Positions 42,656 through 52,800 of a stretch of 64,000 bases of DNA are shown piece by piece. Source of the DNA: Chitinophagaceae bacterium. Lineage in GTDB: Bacteria; Bacteroidota; Bacteroidia; Chitinophagales; Chitinophagaceae. The notes under the pieces were generated by a model. That model was not told where the DNA came from and made no database searches. It worked only from the letters and a program-made list of their open reading frames with translations. The DNA lies in NCBI GenBank assembly GCA_023957575.1, contig JAMLGU010000002.1, positions 186,001-250,000 of the forward strand, written 5' to 3'. Position 1 is the first letter of the stretch. Every line of letters starts with the position of its first letter. A program made the position numbers and the translations under genes.

Positions 42656-43513
42656 GTGAAACTTGCTCCCATTCTTTCAAAATATCTTGCTGAAAACAAA
42701 CAGCTAAATCTCCCCGGTATAGGTTCCTTTTTTTATGAAACAGACTCCACTTTGGTTGATGATGGCACTAATAAAGAATCTGTAAACATTCGTTACAAGA
42801 ACGAAAAGATAAACATATTCGATGACGATTTGATTGATTATGTTTCAAAAGAAACCGGCAAAATGAAGGTATTGGCCACATCTGACCTTGAATCGCAACT
42901 TGAAGATGTAGTGCAATATTTAAACACCGGAAAAGTATATCTTTTATCAGGCATCGGATCTCTTATTACCAAGCCCGATGGTACCGGCTTGATATTTGAA
43001 GCTATAAAAAGCGGAGTAAGTGAAAAGAAAAAAGTTCAGGAATCCATAGAAAAAAAAATTGTACCACAAGCATTTATAGAAGAAAAAATATCCGGCAAAA
43101 AGAAAAATCATTCGGCGCTGATTATAATGTTTCTGGCGCTGATTGCCATTGGAGCTACCATTTGGTTCTATGTAAAAAATTCAGAAATCAATCCCACCGA
43201 AGAGGATACCCAGACAGAAAGTACAGTGCAAAAACCGGCTTCGGATAAAGTGAAAAACGACTCAGCCACAGTAAATAAACCGGCGCCCAATCCAAGTAAT
43301 ACATATACTTACGTTATTGAAACGGCAATAAATCCGAGAGCTTCGAAAAGGTTCAATCAATTGAAAGCGCTCAATTGGCCGGTGACACTCGAAACGAAAG
43401 ATTCTGTAACCTACAAAATAGTGATGAAACTGCCTGTCGCCGGAGCAGACACTACCCGGATTAAAGACTCTTTATTTGTACTTTCGGGCAAAAGAGTAAT
43501 AATTGAACAATAA
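42656..43513 (+). CDS. HU-like (CCDC81-type) / transmembrane / SPOR-like protein
   Basis: A 285-aa protein from GTG 42656 (a TTG two codons earlier is possible; there is no nearby ATG). The N-terminal part (about 1-115) reads LAPILSKYLAENKQLNLPGI and later YLNTGKVYLLSGIGSLITK. I recognise it as the two HU-like subdomains of the Bacteroidota HU-CCDC81 family. A membrane helix follows (about 152-172), then an acidic/Thr/Ser/Pro linker. The C-terminal domain of about 75 residues (YTYVIETAINPRASKRFNQL...YKIVMKLPV) resembles SPOR domains that bind denuded peptidoglycan. The layout would link cytoplasmic nucleic acid or septum components with the cell wall; this is inference. Confidence 0.78.
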   Translation: MKLAPILSKYLAENKQLNLPGIGSFFYETDSTLVDDGTNKESVNIRYKNEKINIFDDDLIDYVSKETGKMKVLATSDLESQLEDVVQYLNTGKVYLLSGIGSLITKPDGTGLIFEAIKSGVSEKKKVQESIEKKIVPQAFIEEKISGKKKNHSALIIMFLALIAIGATIWFYVKNSEINPTEEDTQTESTVQKPASDKVKNDSATVNKPAPNPSNTYTYVIETAINPRASKRFNQLKALNWPVTLETKDSVTYKIVMKLPVAGADTTRIKDSLFVLSGKRVIIEQ

Positions 43514-43579
43514 AATACAGCTTTAACCTTTTATAAACTTTTTGGATGCTCATTTTTCGTCCTTTAGAAAAAGGAAAGG

Positions 43580-43912
43580 ATGAAAAAAATAATTTTTGCA
43601 GTTATCTACTTTGGGTTATCAAGCACTTTGGCATTTTCTCAAAAAGCCAATAATAATGATATAAAAGCCAAAGTTGAACATTTGAAGTCGCTTTTAAATC
43701 TTACAGATGATCAGGCTAAAAAATTGGAGCAGGCAGAAACTGATTACCAAAATCAATTGAAGAAGTTAAGTAAGAATACGAACGAAAAAACCTTAACCCA
43801 ACTCAAAGAAAAAAGGTCAAAAAAAATACAGGCAATTTTAACTCGTGAACAATTTATAAAGTTAGATGCCGTAGAAAATGGCAGAATTAAACAAGTTCCG
43901 ATTCAGTTATAG
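43580..43912 (+). CDS. Spy/CpxP-like exported helical protein
   Basis: A 110-aa protein with signal peptide (MKKIIFAVIYFGLSSTLAFSQ). The mature part is wholly helical and charged (KVEHLKSLLNLTDDQAKKLEQ, LKEKRSKKIQAILTREQFIKLD). Two segments of LT-x-x-Q/LT-x-E-Q type are spaced as in Spy/CpxP periplasmic chaperone-like proteins, though shorter. In Bacteroidota many such small proteins are found near envelope stress genes. A chaperone or stress role is inferred. It shares a bidirectional terminator with the S41 peptidase. Confidence 0.72.
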   Translation: MKKIIFAVIYFGLSSTLAFSQKANNNDIKAKVEHLKSLLNLTDDQAKKLEQAETDYQNQLKKLSKNTNEKTLTQLKEKRSKKIQAILTREQFIKLDAVENGRIKQVPIQL

Positions 43913-43920
43913 TTTTACTA

Positions 43921-43958
43921 AAAATAAAAAGAGGATTCGAAAATCCTCTTTTTATTTT
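43921..43958. terminator. Bidirectional intrinsic terminator
   Basis: The 16-bp arms 43921-43936 and 43943-43958 are perfectly complementary (core AAAAAGAGGAT / ATCCTCTTTTT) around TCGAAA. It lies between convergent genes and its right edge overlaps the S41 peptidase stop. Confidence 0.92.
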
Positions 43959-45498
43959 ATTGTACAGGCTGTGGAAAAACTTTCTTTAATTTTTCCAAAG
44001 GAATATCCGGGCTACCAAGATTAACTGATTCCATCTTCATCTTTTCTTTTTCGCTAAACAAACGAGTACCGGCACTAAACACCGACCTTGGCACCGACGA
44101 TGGTTTGACAGCGCCCGAAACCGGAACGCCGGTTATTTGAGTAATTGCGGTAGCTAACATATAATCCTGAATAGCACCTATTGGCTTCCATGCACTTGGT
44201 TTGTTTTCAATGCTGGATACCGGTACATTGGGAACCAAGTAACCCTGCTGCGAAAAATTCTTATTATCCTTATCACTATAAATTGAAACAATAGGTTGCA
44301 TAGCCCATTTTTTCAATTCATTTCTTTGAGTTAAAGTCAGTTTATTGGGGTCATAAATGGTAATGGCCTGATTGTTATAACTATCATAAGCATGAATTGT
44401 CCAGGAGCCTGTAAACTTTCCTCGTGTATTTTCTCCAATATGAATCACATTCATGTAAGGCCTCAAACAAAATGTAGTCAGTTCTGATGCAGAAGCAGAG
44501 CCCGAAGTAGCAATAACATAAACCTTATTTAAGTTTAAATTGGCTGTCAATGGATTCGGTGCCGTACCGGTATATCCTAAACTTACACTTCTCGCGGAGC
44601 CTTGCGAATCAAAATAATTGTTCAAAAAACTATTGTAATTCAATATGGTAAAGACCGATTTATTCTGAACTGCCGACTGGGGTGCCACCAAAGATGCCAA
44701 ATAGGAGGCTGCTGTTACCCTGCCTCCCAGATTATATCTTAAATCAATAATCAAATCGCTGATACCGGCTGATTTAAATTTTGCAAATGCATCATAAAGT
44801 TTATTGTCAAATTCTTCAATAAACTCTGTATAAAAAAGATAGCCAATCTTTTTTCCTCCAATATTATAAACAGTATCCAATAAAACCGGATTTGTTTCAA
44901 TTATCACAGGAGTCATGTTGATTGTTTTTGGATTTTCACCATTTTTATCGGTCAGCCCAATATTTAAAGTATTTCCGGCAAACAATAAATTATAATTACT
45001 ACTACTTCCGGCTGTATTATTAATATATGCCCCTGCTATTTTTTCAATAATATCTCCTCTACGAATACCTGCTGCTGCAGCCGGAGTATTAGGGTAAACA
45101 TATTGAACAATACCTACAATTTGTGTTTTTTCTGCATTTGCCCAAAGCAAACTCAATGACCACCCAAAGTCTTTGGGAGAACCCGAAAAACCAGCCAATA
45201 AAGCATCTACATCATCCGTCATCCACGACCAGCCATGTTCTGTGTCGGTCGAATAAAGAAGGCTGCTAAAATATTCTTTTGGATCTGTGTCAGTAGTTTT
45301 TGGCGTTTTATTTTTCATTTCATTTGCCCATAAATAATAAGCAGAAAGTCCGTCATAAACAAACTGTGATACAATGGGTACTTTTTGTGAAGGCGGTTCT
45401 TCATTTTTGGGGGGATTACTTTTTCTACAGGATATAAAAGTGAAAAGCAGCAAAAACAACAATGTATTCAAAAAAAAGTACGGTTTCAGATATTTCAT
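43957..45498 (-). CDS. S41 family peptidase lipoprotein (C-terminal processing protease-like)
   Basis: A 513-aa lipoprotein (LFTFISCRK, lipidated Cys24). An N-terminal helical region (about 40-115) precedes a PDZ domain (about 120-195, PNTPAAAAGIRRGDIIEKI). The S41 core (about 215-420) contains LIIDLRYNLGG, the nucleophile region TSGSASASELTTF (residues 331-343) and GENTRGK with the general-base lysine near 361. Such proteases cut at C-termini of periplasmic or surface proteins. Bacteroidota lipoprotein members often face outward and have uncertain substrates. It is transcribed alone, convergent with the Spy-like gene. Confidence 0.9.
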   Translation of the reverse strand: MKYLKPYFFLNTLLFLLLFTFISCRKSNPPKNEEPPSQKVPIVSQFVYDGLSAYYLWANEMKNKTPKTTDTDPKEYFSSLLYSTDTEHGWSWMTDDVDALLAGFSGSPKDFGWSLSLLWANAEKTQIVGIVQYVYPNTPAAAAGIRRGDIIEKIAGAYINNTAGSSSNYNLLFAGNTLNIGLTDKNGENPKTINMTPVIIETNPVLLDTVYNIGGKKIGYLFYTEFIEEFDNKLYDAFAKFKSAGISDLIIDLRYNLGGRVTAASYLASLVAPQSAVQNKSVFTILNYNSFLNNYFDSQGSARSVSLGYTGTAPNPLTANLNLNKVYVIATSGSASASELTTFCLRPYMNVIHIGENTRGKFTGSWTIHAYDSYNNQAITIYDPNKLTLTQRNELKKWAMQPIVSIYSDKDNKNFSQQGYLVPNVPVSSIENKPSAWKPIGAIQDYMLATAITQITGVPVSGAVKPSSVPRSVFSAGTRLFSEKEKMKMESVNLGSPDIPLEKLKKVFPQPVQ

Positions 45499-45659
45499 TT
45501 TTCAAAAGATTTAAAATCAATGTTCAAAGATAACCATAAATGGGACTATCTTCATCAAAAATAGGTAACTACTTGCACCTACATTTAACAATAATTTAAA
45601 TTTTTCATTTTCAGCTAATTTAAACTACCTTTCACCACTGTAAATTGAGCAAATTAAAA

Positions 45660-47987
45660 ATGAAAAAATCAGATTTACACAAAGAGCAGGCGCTCGAATA
45701 TCATGCAAAAGGCAAGCCGGGAAAAATTGAAGTAATCCCTACCAAAGAAGCAAAAACACAAAGGGATTTATCCCTTGCTTACTCTCCAGGGGTGGCCATT
45801 CCTTGTCTTGAAATAAAAAAAAATACAGAGAATGTATATAAATATACTGCCAAAGGCAATCTGGTAGCTGTTGTGAGCAATGGCACTGCCGTGCTTGGCC
45901 TGGGTGATATAGGCCCCGAAGCCGGCAAACCTGTAATGGAAGGAAAAGGTGTTTTGTTCAAAATTTTTGCCGACATTGATGTTTTTGATATTGAGCTGGC
46001 AGAAAAAGATCCCAACAAATTGGTTGACATCATTAAAGCACTGGAACCCACATTTGGCGGTATTAATCTGGAAGACATTAAAGCGCCGGAATGTTTTTAT
46101 ATTGAAAAGGAATTGAAAAAGCAATTGAAAATTCCGGTTATGCACGATGACCAGCACGGTACTGCCATCATCAGCGCCGCAGCGCTTATCAATGCACTTG
46201 AAATTCAAAAAAAGAAAATTGAAAAAGCAAAATTCGTGGTTAATGGAGCAGGAGCAGCTGCAATGGCCTGCGTAATGCTTTATCAGGAGATGGGCGCCCG
46301 ACCTGAAAACTTCATCATGTTCGACTCCAAAGGCGCCTTACATAAGGGTCGTGAGGGTTTGGATGAATTCAAATCGAGGTTTGCCACTGCCGCAAAAGAT
46401 ATTTCGCTTAAACAAGCTTTGAAAGGTGCTGATGTGTTTATCGGTTTAAGTGCAGCCAATATTTTGGACCCCGACATGATTAGCGGTATGGCCAGGAATC
46501 CAATCGTATTTGCTATGGCCAACCCAGACCCTGAGATTACTTTTGAATTAGCTACAAAAACAAGAAAAGATATCATCATGGCTACAGGCCGGAGTGATTA
46601 TCCTAATCAGGTAAATAATGTATTGGGGTTCCCTTATATTTTCAGAGGGGCTTTAGATGTGAGGGCCACACAAATAAATACGGAAATGAAACTGGCGGCA
46701 GTAAGAGCCTTGGCCGATTTGACAAAAACTGCTGTACCGGATATAGTAAACCTGGCCTATAATGAACAAAGCATTTCATTTGGGGCTAATTATATTATTC
46801 CTAAACCGGTAGATCCAAGGCTATTGGCTACAGTGGCCCCCGCAGTGGCCAAAGCAGCCATTGATTCAGGCGTTGCACGATTGAATATTACAGACTGGGA
46901 AGAATATAAAGTAAACCTAAACAAACGATTAGGTATTGATAATCAGGTATTAAGAGTGATTGGCAACAAAGCAAGAAATGCTCCCAAGCGTATCGTCTTT
47001 GCCGAAGCAGAAAATATCAATATCCTTAAAGCCGCCCAGATAATTTCAGATGAAGGCATCGGATACCCTATCTTATTGGGCGATGAAAAAATTATACGCA
47101 CTCTGTCATCTGACAACAGCATTGATATTTCAAACATGCCCATTTTTGATCCGCGTAGCGAGAAAGAAAAACAGCAGTTGGAAAAATACGCCGAAATATT
47201 TTATACCAAAAGGGCAAGAAAAGGTTTTACCCGTGATGAATCGTACAAAATCATGAAAAACCGCGATCACTTCGGCTGTATGATGGTAGAATGTGGAGAT
47301 GCTGACTGCATGATTTCGGGTCTTACAAAAAAATATAAGGACACCTTGCGACCGGCGCTTCAGATTATAGGTACCGAAGAAGGCGTAAACAAAGTGGCAG
47401 GTATGTATTTATTAATGACAAAAATAGGCCCACTGTTTCTGGCAGACACAACAGTTAACTATAACCCTACTGCTGAAGAGCTTGCCGAAATAGTGATAAT
47501 AACCGCCAAAGGAGTTAAAGCATTGAATATCAAGCCACGAATTGCAATGCTCAGTTACTCCAATTTTGGAAGCAGCAATACACCCGAAGCCAAATTAGTA
47601 GCCAAAGCCAGAGAAATCGTCAAACAAAAAGAACCTTCACTAATTGTGGATGGCGAAATGCAGTCCAATCTGGCATTGGACAACGAGCTTTTGTCAGAAC
47701 TTTACCCATTCAGCGATTTAGTGGGGAAAGAAGTAAATACCTTAATTTTTCCTAACTTAGTGTCTGGTAATATTGCTTATAACCTACTGAAAGAAATAGG
47801 TTCTACCGATGCTATCGGTCCTATTGTTTTAGGTTTAAAAAAGCCGGTGCATGTGCTACAATTGGGTAGCACAGTAACCAATATCGTAAACATGGCAATG
47901 ATTGCTGTAATTGATGCTCAAATTAAAAACAAACAATTGAATATGGTATCCAAAAAATCAATTGTTAAAAGAAAAATCAAAGAATAA
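45660..47987 (+). CDS. maeB: NADP-dependent malic enzyme with phosphotransacetylase-like domain (MaeB type)
   Basis: A 775-aa cytoplasmic enzyme from ATG 45660 (TTG 45645 upstream is less likely). The malic enzyme N-domain (about 15-150: [37 protein letters not shown]) and NAD(P)-binding domain (about 160-410: [22 protein letters not shown]) convert malate to pyruvate and CO2. The C-terminal ~330 residues resemble phosphate acetyltransferase but are regulatory (acetyl-CoA response) in characterised MaeB proteins. Length and order match the MaeB class (about 760 aa). It supplies NADPH and pyruvate. Confidence 0.95.
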   Translation: MKKSDLHKEQALEYHAKGKPGKIEVIPTKEAKTQRDLSLAYSPGVAIPCLEIKKNTENVYKYTAKGNLVAVVSNGTAVLGLGDIGPEAGKPVMEGKGVLFKIFADIDVFDIELAEKDPNKLVDIIKALEPTFGGINLEDIKAPECFYIEKELKKQLKIPVMHDDQHGTAIISAAALINALEIQKKKIEKAKFVVNGAGAAAMACVMLYQEMGARPENFIMFDSKGALHKGREGLDEFKSRFATAAKDISLKQALKGADVFIGLSAANILDPDMISGMARNPIVFAMANPDPEITFELATKTRKDIIMATGRSDYPNQVNNVLGFPYIFRGALDVRATQINTEMKLAAVRALADLTKTAVPDIVNLAYNEQSISFGANYIIPKPVDPRLLATVAPAVAKAAIDSGVARLNITDWEEYKVNLNKRLGIDNQVLRVIGNKARNAPKRIVFAEAENINILKAAQIISDEGIGYPILLGDEKIIRTLSSDNSIDISNMPIFDPRSEKEKQQLEKYAEIFYTKRARKGFTRDESYKIMKNRDHFGCMMVECGDADCMISGLTKKYKDTLRPALQIIGTEEGVNKVAGMYLLMTKIGPLFLADTTVNYNPTAEELAEIVIITAKGVKALNIKPRIAMLSYSNFGSSNTPEAKLVAKAREIVKQKEPSLIVDGEMQSNLALDNELLSELYPFSDLVGKEVNTLIFPNLVSGNIAYNLLKEIGSTDAIGPIVLGLKKPVHVLQLGSTVTNIVNMAMIAVIDAQIKNKQLNMVSKKSIVKRKIKE

Positions 47988-48002
47988 CAAAATTATAAAG
48001 TA

Positions 48003-48740
48003 TTGAAAATCATTAAAGAATTTGGGCTTTTCATAAAAATGTTTAACGGCATGTTTCGCACGCCGGAAAACAGAAAGATGTATTGGAAACAGTTCATGTT
48101 GCAATGCAATGATATAGGAATCGGCTCGCTGGGTATCATTACCATTATTTCGGTTTTTATAGGCGCAGTATCTACGCTTCAAACAGCTTACCAGCTTGTT
48201 TCCCCCATTATCCCCAAAACCACTATTGCACAGATTGTGAGAGACTCGGTAATTCTGGAGTTTGCACCCACACTCAGTTGTATTGTACTGGCAGGCGTTG
48301 TGGGCAGTAAAATAGCCAGTGAGCTGGGTAATATGCGCGTGAGCGAGCAAATTGATGCTTTGGAAATCATGGGGATTAATACAAAAGCTTATTTAATATT
48401 GCCCAAAATTCTGGCAGGTCTTATTATGATTCCTTTGCTCATTATTATTTCCATGGTATTAGGCATCTGGGGAGGAAGGCTGGCAGGCAACCTATCAGGA
48501 ATCATTGATGCTTCTATTTTTGACAAAGGGGTATTAATGGATTTTTTACCCTATAATGTGGTTTTTGCATTAACCAAAAGTTTCGTTTTTGCTTTTCTAA
48601 TAACTGCTATTCCTGCATTTTATGGTTACTATGTAAAAGGCGGTGCATTAGAAATTGGCAAGGCCAGCACCCGAGCTGTGGTTGTGGCATGTGTACTTCT
48701 TTTACTGGCCGACTATGTGCTGTCTTTCTTAATGCTTTAA
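48003..48740 (+). CDS. MlaE-family ABC transporter permease
   Basis: A 245-aa inner-membrane permease beginning at TTG 48003, 15 nt after maeB. The first in-frame ATG (48039) would cut the N-terminal amphipathic helix usual in this family. MlaE landmarks include SLGIITIISVFIGAVSTLQTA, APTLSCIVLAGVVGSKIASE, MRVSEQIDALEIMGIN and ALTKSFVFAFLITAIPAFYGY. With the MlaF-like ATPase 11 nt downstream it should form a lipid transporter between inner and outer membranes that needs an MCE protein. No MCE gene is adjacent here. Confidence 0.9.
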   Translation: MKIIKEFGLFIKMFNGMFRTPENRKMYWKQFMLQCNDIGIGSLGIITIISVFIGAVSTLQTAYQLVSPIIPKTTIAQIVRDSVILEFAPTLSCIVLAGVVGSKIASELGNMRVSEQIDALEIMGINTKAYLILPKILAGLIMIPLLIIISMVLGIWGGRLAGNLSGIIDASIFDKGVLMDFLPYNVVFALTKSFVFAFLITAIPAFYGYYVKGGALEIGKASTRAVVVACVLLLLADYVLSFLML

Positions 48741-48751
48741 TATTACTATTA

Positions 48752-49615
48752 ATGATAGAAATAAAAAATATCAAAAAGAGTTTTGGCGACAAAACGGTAC
48801 TGAAGGGAATAGATTCAGTATTTTATGATGGTAAATGCAATTTGATTATCGGTACCAGTGGTAGTGGTAAAACTGTATTGATAAAATGTATGGTTGGCCT
48901 TTTTCAGCCGGATGCCGGAGAGGTTTTATATGCGGGTAATAATTTTTTCGATATTTCAAACGAGCAGAAAAAAAATATCAGAAAGGAAATCGGCATGTTA
49001 TTTCAGGGCTCTGCACTATTTGACAGCCTTAATGTGGAACAAAATGTAATGTTTCCGCTGGAAATGTTTACCAACGACAAATATTCAATAAAGAAAAAAA
49101 GGGTAAATGAGGTATTAGCGAGAGTGAATATTGTGGATGCCAACAAAAAATATCCGGCAGAAATAAGCGGTGGCATGAAGAAGCGTGTTGCCCTTGCCAG
49201 AGCCATTGTTTTAAACCCCAAATACCTGTTTTGCGATGAGCCTAATTCAGGACTGGACCCACAAACTTCATTAGTTATTGACAAACTCATTAAAGAAATA
49301 ACCACTGAATTCAATATCACCACTGTCATCAATACCCATGATATGAACAGTGTGATGGAAATCGGTGATAATATTTTGTATTTGTATATGGGAGGGAAAG
49401 AATGGGAAGGCACAAACAAAGACATAATATTAAGTAAAAACGAAAAGCTTAACGACTTCATCTTTGCATCAGAGTTTTTAAAAGATGCCAAAACCATGCG
49501 CACCATTCAGGAAACGGGCGAAATACCGGAAGGTGTAAAAGAAGAATTGAGAGATTCCATTGAAGAAAACCTCAATATTGACCTCGATAAAGACGGTTTC
49601 ATTGGTAAAAAATAA
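48752..49615 (+). CDS. MlaF-type ABC transporter ATP-binding protein
   Basis: A 287-aa ATPase from ATG 48752 (MIEIKNIKKSFGDKTVLKG); an upstream in-frame start would run through the permease gene. Walker A is GTSGSGKT (about 35-42), the signature ISGGMKKRVALARA, Walker B YLFCDEPNSGLDP and the switch histidine TVINTHDM. The C-terminal extension after about residue 240 is acidic. It energises the MlaE permease upstream, for retrograde or anterograde phospholipid or sterol-like lipid transfer in the Mla family. Confidence 0.93.
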   Translation: MIEIKNIKKSFGDKTVLKGIDSVFYDGKCNLIIGTSGSGKTVLIKCMVGLFQPDAGEVLYAGNNFFDISNEQKKNIRKEIGMLFQGSALFDSLNVEQNVMFPLEMFTNDKYSIKKKRVNEVLARVNIVDANKKYPAEISGGMKKRVALARAIVLNPKYLFCDEPNSGLDPQTSLVIDKLIKEITTEFNITTVINTHDMNSVMEIGDNILYLYMGGKEWEGTNKDIILSKNEKLNDFIFASEFLKDAKTMRTIQETGEIPEGVKEELRDSIEENLNIDLDKDGFIGKK

Positions 49616-49642
49616 GCTTGACCGATTTCAACATAAATATTT

Positions 49643-49650
49643 TACATTTG
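49643..49650 (+). promoter_or_regulatory. Candidate -7 box for sucD
   Basis: TACATTTG matches TAnnTTTG exactly, 31 nt before the sucD start. A TTG at 49619-49621 lies about 21 bp upstream as a plausible -33 element. Confidence 0.5.
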
Positions 49651-49681
49651 TAGTTTTTAAGGTCTTAATAATCATTTTCTT

Positions 49682-50557
49682 ATGTCAGTTTTAGTAAATA
49701 AAGATTCAAGGATATTAGTTCAGGGTTTTACAGGTACAGAGGGTACGTTTCATGCTACCCAAATGATTGAATACGGAACAAATGTGGTAGGCGGCGTTAC
49801 ACCCGGAAAAGGAGGAACTACTCATTTGGACAGACCGGTTTTTAATACGGTGGCAGACTGTGTAAAAGCTACCAATGCCAACGTGAGTATCATTTTTGTG
49901 CCACCTGCATTTGCAGCCGATGCTATTATGGAATCTACCGAAGCAGGTATCAGATTGGTGGTGTGCATTACTGAAGGCATTCCGGTACAGGATATGGTAA
50001 AAGTAAAAAACTACCTTTCGGGCACTAAAACCAGACTAGTAGGCCCGAACTGCCCGGGCGTTATTACTGCCGGTGAGTGTAAAGTGGGTATTATGCCGGG
50101 TTTTGTTTTTAAATCAGGCAAAATTGGCATCGTATCCAAATCAGGCACCCTTACTTATGAAGCTGCCGATCAGGTGGCAAAAGCCGGGCTTGGAATCAGT
50201 ACGGCTATAGGAATCGGTGGCGACCCTATTATAGGCACCACCACCAAAGAAGCAGTGGAATTGTTTATGAACGATGACCAAACTGATGCAATAGTTATGA
50301 TTGGCGAAATTGGAGGCGGTATGGAAGCCGAAGCTGCCTATTGGATTAAAGAAACGGGTAACAAAAAACCGGTGGTTGGCTTCATAGCCGGCCAAACAGC
50401 CCCTCCCGGACGTCGAATGGGACACGCCGGAGCTATTGTAGGTGGCGCCGATGATACCGCAGCCGCAAAAATGAAAATCATGAGTGAATGTGGCATTCAC
50501 GTAGTGAGCAGCCCCGCCGATATCGGGAAAAAAATGGCTGAGGTGCTGGCAGGTTAG
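49682..50557 (+). CDS. sucD: Succinyl-CoA synthetase alpha subunit
   Basis: A 291-aa citric-acid-cycle enzyme subunit that binds CoA and carries the phosphohistidine. The N-terminal CoA-binding fold reads [20 protein letters not shown], followed by [20 protein letters not shown] and [13 protein letters not shown]. The active-site His248 is in [13 protein letters not shown]. Length is normal. The beta subunit (sucC) is not adjacent. Its 3' end overlaps the convergent rhodanese gene by 4 nt. Confidence 0.96.
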   Translation: MSVLVNKDSRILVQGFTGTEGTFHATQMIEYGTNVVGGVTPGKGGTTHLDRPVFNTVADCVKATNANVSIIFVPPAFAADAIMESTEAGIRLVVCITEGIPVQDMVKVKNYLSGTKTRLVGPNCPGVITAGECKVGIMPGFVFKSGKIGIVSKSGTLTYEAADQVAKAGLGISTAIGIGGDPIIGTTTKEAVELFMNDDQTDAIVMIGEIGGGMEAEAAYWIKETGNKKPVVGFIAGQTAPPGRRMGHAGAIVGGADDTAAAKMKIMSECGIHVVSSPADIGKKMAEVLAG

Positions 50558-50865
50558 TCCTTACCGAAAGCATCTTTCCAGGCCAGAATGCCTCCTGCCA
50601 CATTTACAGTTTTCGCAAAGCCATGAGCTTCAAGAAAGAGGCATGCAGTTTCGCTGCGCTTGCCACTGCGGCAATGAATGATTACTTCCTGATCTTTTAA
50701 ATCTGAGAGACCATTCCAATGTTGGTTCTGGATATCGCCAAGCGGTATCAGTTTTGCGCCAATATTATACTCCTCATACTCAAAGGGTTCTCTACAATCT
50801 ATCAGATTGATTGGCTCACCTTGGTCTAACCTTTCTTTCAATTCCTGAACGGTGATAATTTCCAT
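50554..50865 (-). CDS. Single-domain rhodanese-like protein
   Basis: A 103-aa cytoplasmic protein made of one rhodanese domain: [15 protein letters not shown], then the active-site loop [13 protein letters not shown] with Cys65, then [14 protein letters not shown]. It can transfer sulfur from donors such as thiosulfate or persulfides, though GlpE-like proteins of this type often have unclear roles. It is convergent with sucD and 21 nt from the PASTA gene on the same strand. Confidence 0.92.
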   Translation of the reverse strand: MEIITVQELKERLDQGEPINLIDCREPFEYEEYNIGAKLIPLGDIQNQHWNGLSDLKDQEVIIHCRSGKRSETACLFLEAHGFAKTVNVAGGILAWKDAFGKD

Positions 50866-50886
50866 TTTGTTGTTTTGTTGTTTTTC

Positions 50887-51705
50887 TTATTTCTGAATAC
50901 TGTCCGAAGAAGACTCAGATGGTGATTTACTTACAGGTGGAAGAACGCTTAACCAAATATCCATAGTTTGTCCTTGCCTTATTGTTCTGCTAAGTCCCTC
51001 ATCATCAAATCGCTCCGGATTTTGGCGGTAAATATACGCATTCATTGTGTCTTTTACATCAGGATTGGCAATTATGGCTGCAAAACTTAATCCTTTGCTT
51101 TCAATAAATTCTTTTGCCTCGGTATAAGTCATGCCCACTATGTTGGGTATTGCCATTGAAACATTGCCCAATCCTTTGCCTATTACTATACCAATTTTGC
51201 TACCCATTCTTACCTTTGCTCCCGGCTTAATGACAGCACCATTATACAATTGCTCTAAAACAGAATTGATGGCAAAATCAACTCTGAAAGTGGTATCTCC
51301 AAGCGCTAACCCACTGTTTTTCAGGTACATTTCTGCATTTCTAAAACTCAAACCCACCAAATTGGGCATATCAATCAACGGAGGTTCGGCACGATTGATG
51401 GTCAAAAAAACGGTTCTGGATGACTTTACTACCTCAAATTCATCAGGCACCTGCCTTATAATTTGCAATGGTTTTAAAGAATCAATATAGGTGCTATCCT
51501 GTATTTCAAACTCAAATCCGGCTTTTTCCAATATTTTTTGGGCTTCAGGTAATGTTTTTCCAAGCACCGGAGGTACTGTTTTGGCATCACCGTGGTTGGT
51601 AAACCACCCCAATAAGCTAATAAAGGCAAAAAACACTAGCATTGCCAATATTGCCCCAACCAAAATATTGACCCAAAGAGGTCTTTTTGTAATAAAATTA
51701 AACAT
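50887..51705 (-). CDS. Membrane-anchored PASTA-domain protein
   Basis: A 272-aa protein with a short cytoplasmic N-terminus, one membrane helix (about 14-35) and three PASTA domains outside. These start about TVPPVLGKTLPEAQKILEKAG, DMPNLVGLSFRNAEMYL and AIPNIVGMTYTEAKEF. A Ser-rich tail ends the chain. PASTA domains bind peptidoglycan fragments, but no kinase or penicillin-binding domain is attached here. It precedes the rhodanese and follows ddl (30 nt) on the same strand, fitting a cell-wall link with D-Ala-D-Ala synthesis. Confidence 0.9.
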   Translation of the reverse strand: MFNFITKRPLWVNILVGAILAMLVFFAFISLLGWFTNHGDAKTVPPVLGKTLPEAQKILEKAGFEFEIQDSTYIDSLKPLQIIRQVPDEFEVVKSSRTVFLTINRAEPPLIDMPNLVGLSFRNAEMYLKNSGLALGDTTFRVDFAINSVLEQLYNGAVIKPGAKVRMGSKIGIVIGKGLGNVSMAIPNIVGMTYTEAKEFIESKGLSFAAIIANPDVKDTMNAYIYRQNPERFDDEGLSRTIRQGQTMDIWLSVLPPVSKSPSESSSDSIQK

Positions 51706-51734
51706 TCATCCTATTTATTTGGTAAATATAGCAT

Positions 51735-52724
51735 TTACCTAAAACATTCTTCTACCAACAAGCTATAAAAATCTTTTAAATTGCCTCCCGCCACTTTCAC
51801 TTGTTGTGGCACAATGCTTGCCTCGCTCTGCCCCGGCACGGTATTTACCTCCAGCATGAAAGGTTCTCCTTCAGCTTCATCATAAATAAAATCTATACGA
51901 ATTACTCCCCCACAGTTAAATACCGAATAAACCCGAATAGCTGCTTCTCTAACTTTACTAGCAATACTTTCATCAATTTGTGCGGGCGTAATTTCGGTAG
52001 AATGACCATCATATTTGGCATCAAAGTCAAAAAAATCCTTTGTATCATCCGCAATTACCTCTGTAATTGGCAAGGTAATGATTTCACCTTTTGATTTATA
52101 CACGCCAATGGTAAACTCTCTTCCTTCTATCATTTCTTCCACCAGCACCTGATTATCCTCTTTAAAAGCCTTTTGAATAGCTGCTTCCAGATTTTCGGCT
52201 TTCGTTACCTTACTCATTCCGATACTAGAGCCGCCATTATTCGGTTTCACAAAAACAGGCAGTTTCAATTGGAACAAATCTTTGTTAGAAGCATGAGGAG
52301 TATGACTAAAAAGCAAAACCGATTTTGCAACAGCAATACCAGCCTTCGCCGCAACCGCTACTCCATAACTTTTATTAAAAGTAACAGCCGAGGTTGCAGC
52401 ATCGCAACCGGTATATGGAATGCCTAACATATCAAAATAACCCTGCAATTTTCCATCTTCACCCGGAGTGCCATGCATGCCTATCAAAACTGCATCAAAA
52501 TGAATTGATTCATTATTAATTAATAGGGAGAAATCGTTTTTGTTTATTTCAGTTTTTACTCCGTTTACAGCTTCATAAAACCAACCTTTCGGGTTGATAT
52601 CAATTTTATATACATTGTATTTTTCGGTATCGAGATGTTCTTCAATAGTTTTAGCGCTTTTATAGGAAATGACAGACTCGCCCGAAAACCCGCCTGTAAC
52701 AATAGCAATATTCTTTTTCTCCAT
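51735..52724 (-). CDS. ddl: D-alanine--D-alanine ligase
   Basis: A 329-aa ATP-grasp ligase that makes the D-Ala-D-Ala dipeptide for peptidoglycan. Signatures: VTGGFSGESVISYKSAKTIEE at the N-terminus, GMHGTPGEDGKLQGYFDMLGIPYTG (the HGxxGEDG loop), VKPNNGGSSIGMSKV (ATP-binding) and FMLEVNTVPGQSE (metal-binding Glu/Asn). A normal-length Ddl. It is followed by the PASTA protein gene on the same strand. Confidence 0.96.
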   Translation of the reverse strand: MEKKNIAIVTGGFSGESVISYKSAKTIEEHLDTEKYNVYKIDINPKGWFYEAVNGVKTEINKNDFSLLINNESIHFDAVLIGMHGTPGEDGKLQGYFDMLGIPYTGCDAATSAVTFNKSYGVAVAAKAGIAVAKSVLLFSHTPHASNKDLFQLKLPVFVKPNNGGSSIGMSKVTKAENLEAAIQKAFKEDNQVLVEEMIEGREFTIGVYKSKGEIITLPITEVIADDTKDFFDFDAKYDGHSTEITPAQIDESIASKVREAAIRVYSVFNCGGVIRIDFIYDEAEGEPFMLEVNTVPGQSEASIVPQQVKVAGGNLKDFYSLLVEECFR

Positions 52725-52800
52725 ATAATTACAAATAATAAAAAGCTATACCACACCTAAGTACAGTATAGCTATAAGTAAATTTTTAAAAACTCAAAAA

